Of a stretch of 17,963 nucleotides of DNA, positions 17,709 through 17,963 are shown piece after piece (position 1 is the stretch's first letter; every line of letters starts with the position of its first letter). The notes beneath the pieces are model-generated. The model was not told the origin of the DNA and ran no database searches. It saw only the letters and a program-made list of their open reading frames with translations. The position numbers and the translations under genes were made by a program. The DNA comes from Peptostreptococcaceae bacterium (lineage in GTDB: Bacteria > Bacillota_A > Clostridia > Peptostreptococcales > Acidaminobacteraceae): assembly GCA_013619035.1 (NCBI GenBank), contig JABXKX010000099.1, positions 1 to 17,963 of the forward strand. The letters are read 5' to 3'.

Positions 17709-17963
17709 TTATCTCTTCTTTCTTAAGAAAGTAGGAATATCGAAGTCACTATCATCTTCAGTTTGCTCAACAACAGGCTCCACAGCTTCTACTTGCTTTT
17801 CTACTACCTTAACTTCTTCTTTTTTTTCTTCGATTTGTGGTAATTTAGAGTAAAGCACATCATCATCATCAAATCCAGTAGCGATAACCGTTACTCTAAT
17901 TTCGTCTGTTAAACTCGCATCCAGTGCAGCACCAAATATAATGTTTGCTTCAGGATCAGCGAT
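17709..17963 (-). CDS. ftsZ: Cell division protein FtsZ, C-terminal part (5' end outside window)
   Basis: FtsZ is the tubulin-like GTPase that forms the Z-ring. Only the last 84 residues are in the window. The visible part begins in the C-terminal domain ([20 protein letters not shown], then [10 protein letters not shown]), which is diagnostic, then a short acidic disordered linker (about 40 residues), and the C-terminal peptide [12 protein letters not shown], which binds SepF and FtsA. The stop is TAA at 17709-17711. SepF, the membrane tether for this peptide, is encoded about 6 kb downstream. Translated by hand from the DNA, with no frame problems. Confidence 0.95.
   Translation of the reverse strand: MADPEANIIFGAALDASLTDEIRVTVIATGFDDDDVLYSKLPQIEEKKEEVKVVEKQVEAVEPVVEQTEDDSDFDIPTFLRKKR

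Overview
This window is a compact run of chromosomal housekeeping genes. All are read from the minus strand, so transcription runs from high to low coordinates. The low GC content, strong AGGAGG-type ribosome binding sites, standard stop codon use, a T-box leader, and the sepF-yggT-ylmH-divIVA-ileS and glgB-glgC-glgD arrangements point to a Bacillota bacterium. The PDZ/radical-SAM DUF512 gene overlapping der, and a HlyD-like gene next to yggS/sepF, are most familiar to me from Clostridia. That placement is inference; no rRNA is present.

Layout in order of transcription. (1) 17963-17237: the 3' end of ftsZ, then nrdR, then a terminator. (2) 17181-14468: a clear promoter, the DUF512 radical-SAM gene and der, overlapping by 16 nt, then a terminator-like hairpin. 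(3) 14373-9274: an extended -10 promoter, then gpsA, a HlyD-like membrane gene, yggS, sepF, yggT, ylmH and divIVA, with gaps of at most about 10 nt or overlaps. This is a cell-envelope and division operon. (4) 9288-5725: a near-consensus promoter whose -35 lies in the last codons of divIVA, an isoleucine T-box leader (specifier ATC), a block of four 36-bp tandem repeats, ileS, and a hairpin. (5) 5701-4171: a possible promoter, then rluD, pyrR and a strong terminator. (6) 4090-1: a promoter, then glgB, glgC and glgD (cut by the window edge), the glycogen synthesis operon.

How the genes work together: FtsZ, SepF, YggT and DivIVA belong to division-site assembly, GpsA supplies glycerol-3-phosphate for lipids, and Der, YlmH, RluD and IleRS serve ribosome assembly and translation. 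GlgC (with GlgD) makes ADP-glucose, and GlgB branches the polymer made from it.

The most interesting points both concern ileS. The enzyme is a type 2 IleRS whose class I HIGH signature reads GIHH, with the first and third positions swapped; this has been associated with extreme mupirocin insensitivity. Its T-box terminator is followed by exact-length tandem copies that repeat the terminator's 3' arm and T-tract. No mobile element, CRISPR array, rRNA or tRNA was seen. I found no wholly new multi-gene system.
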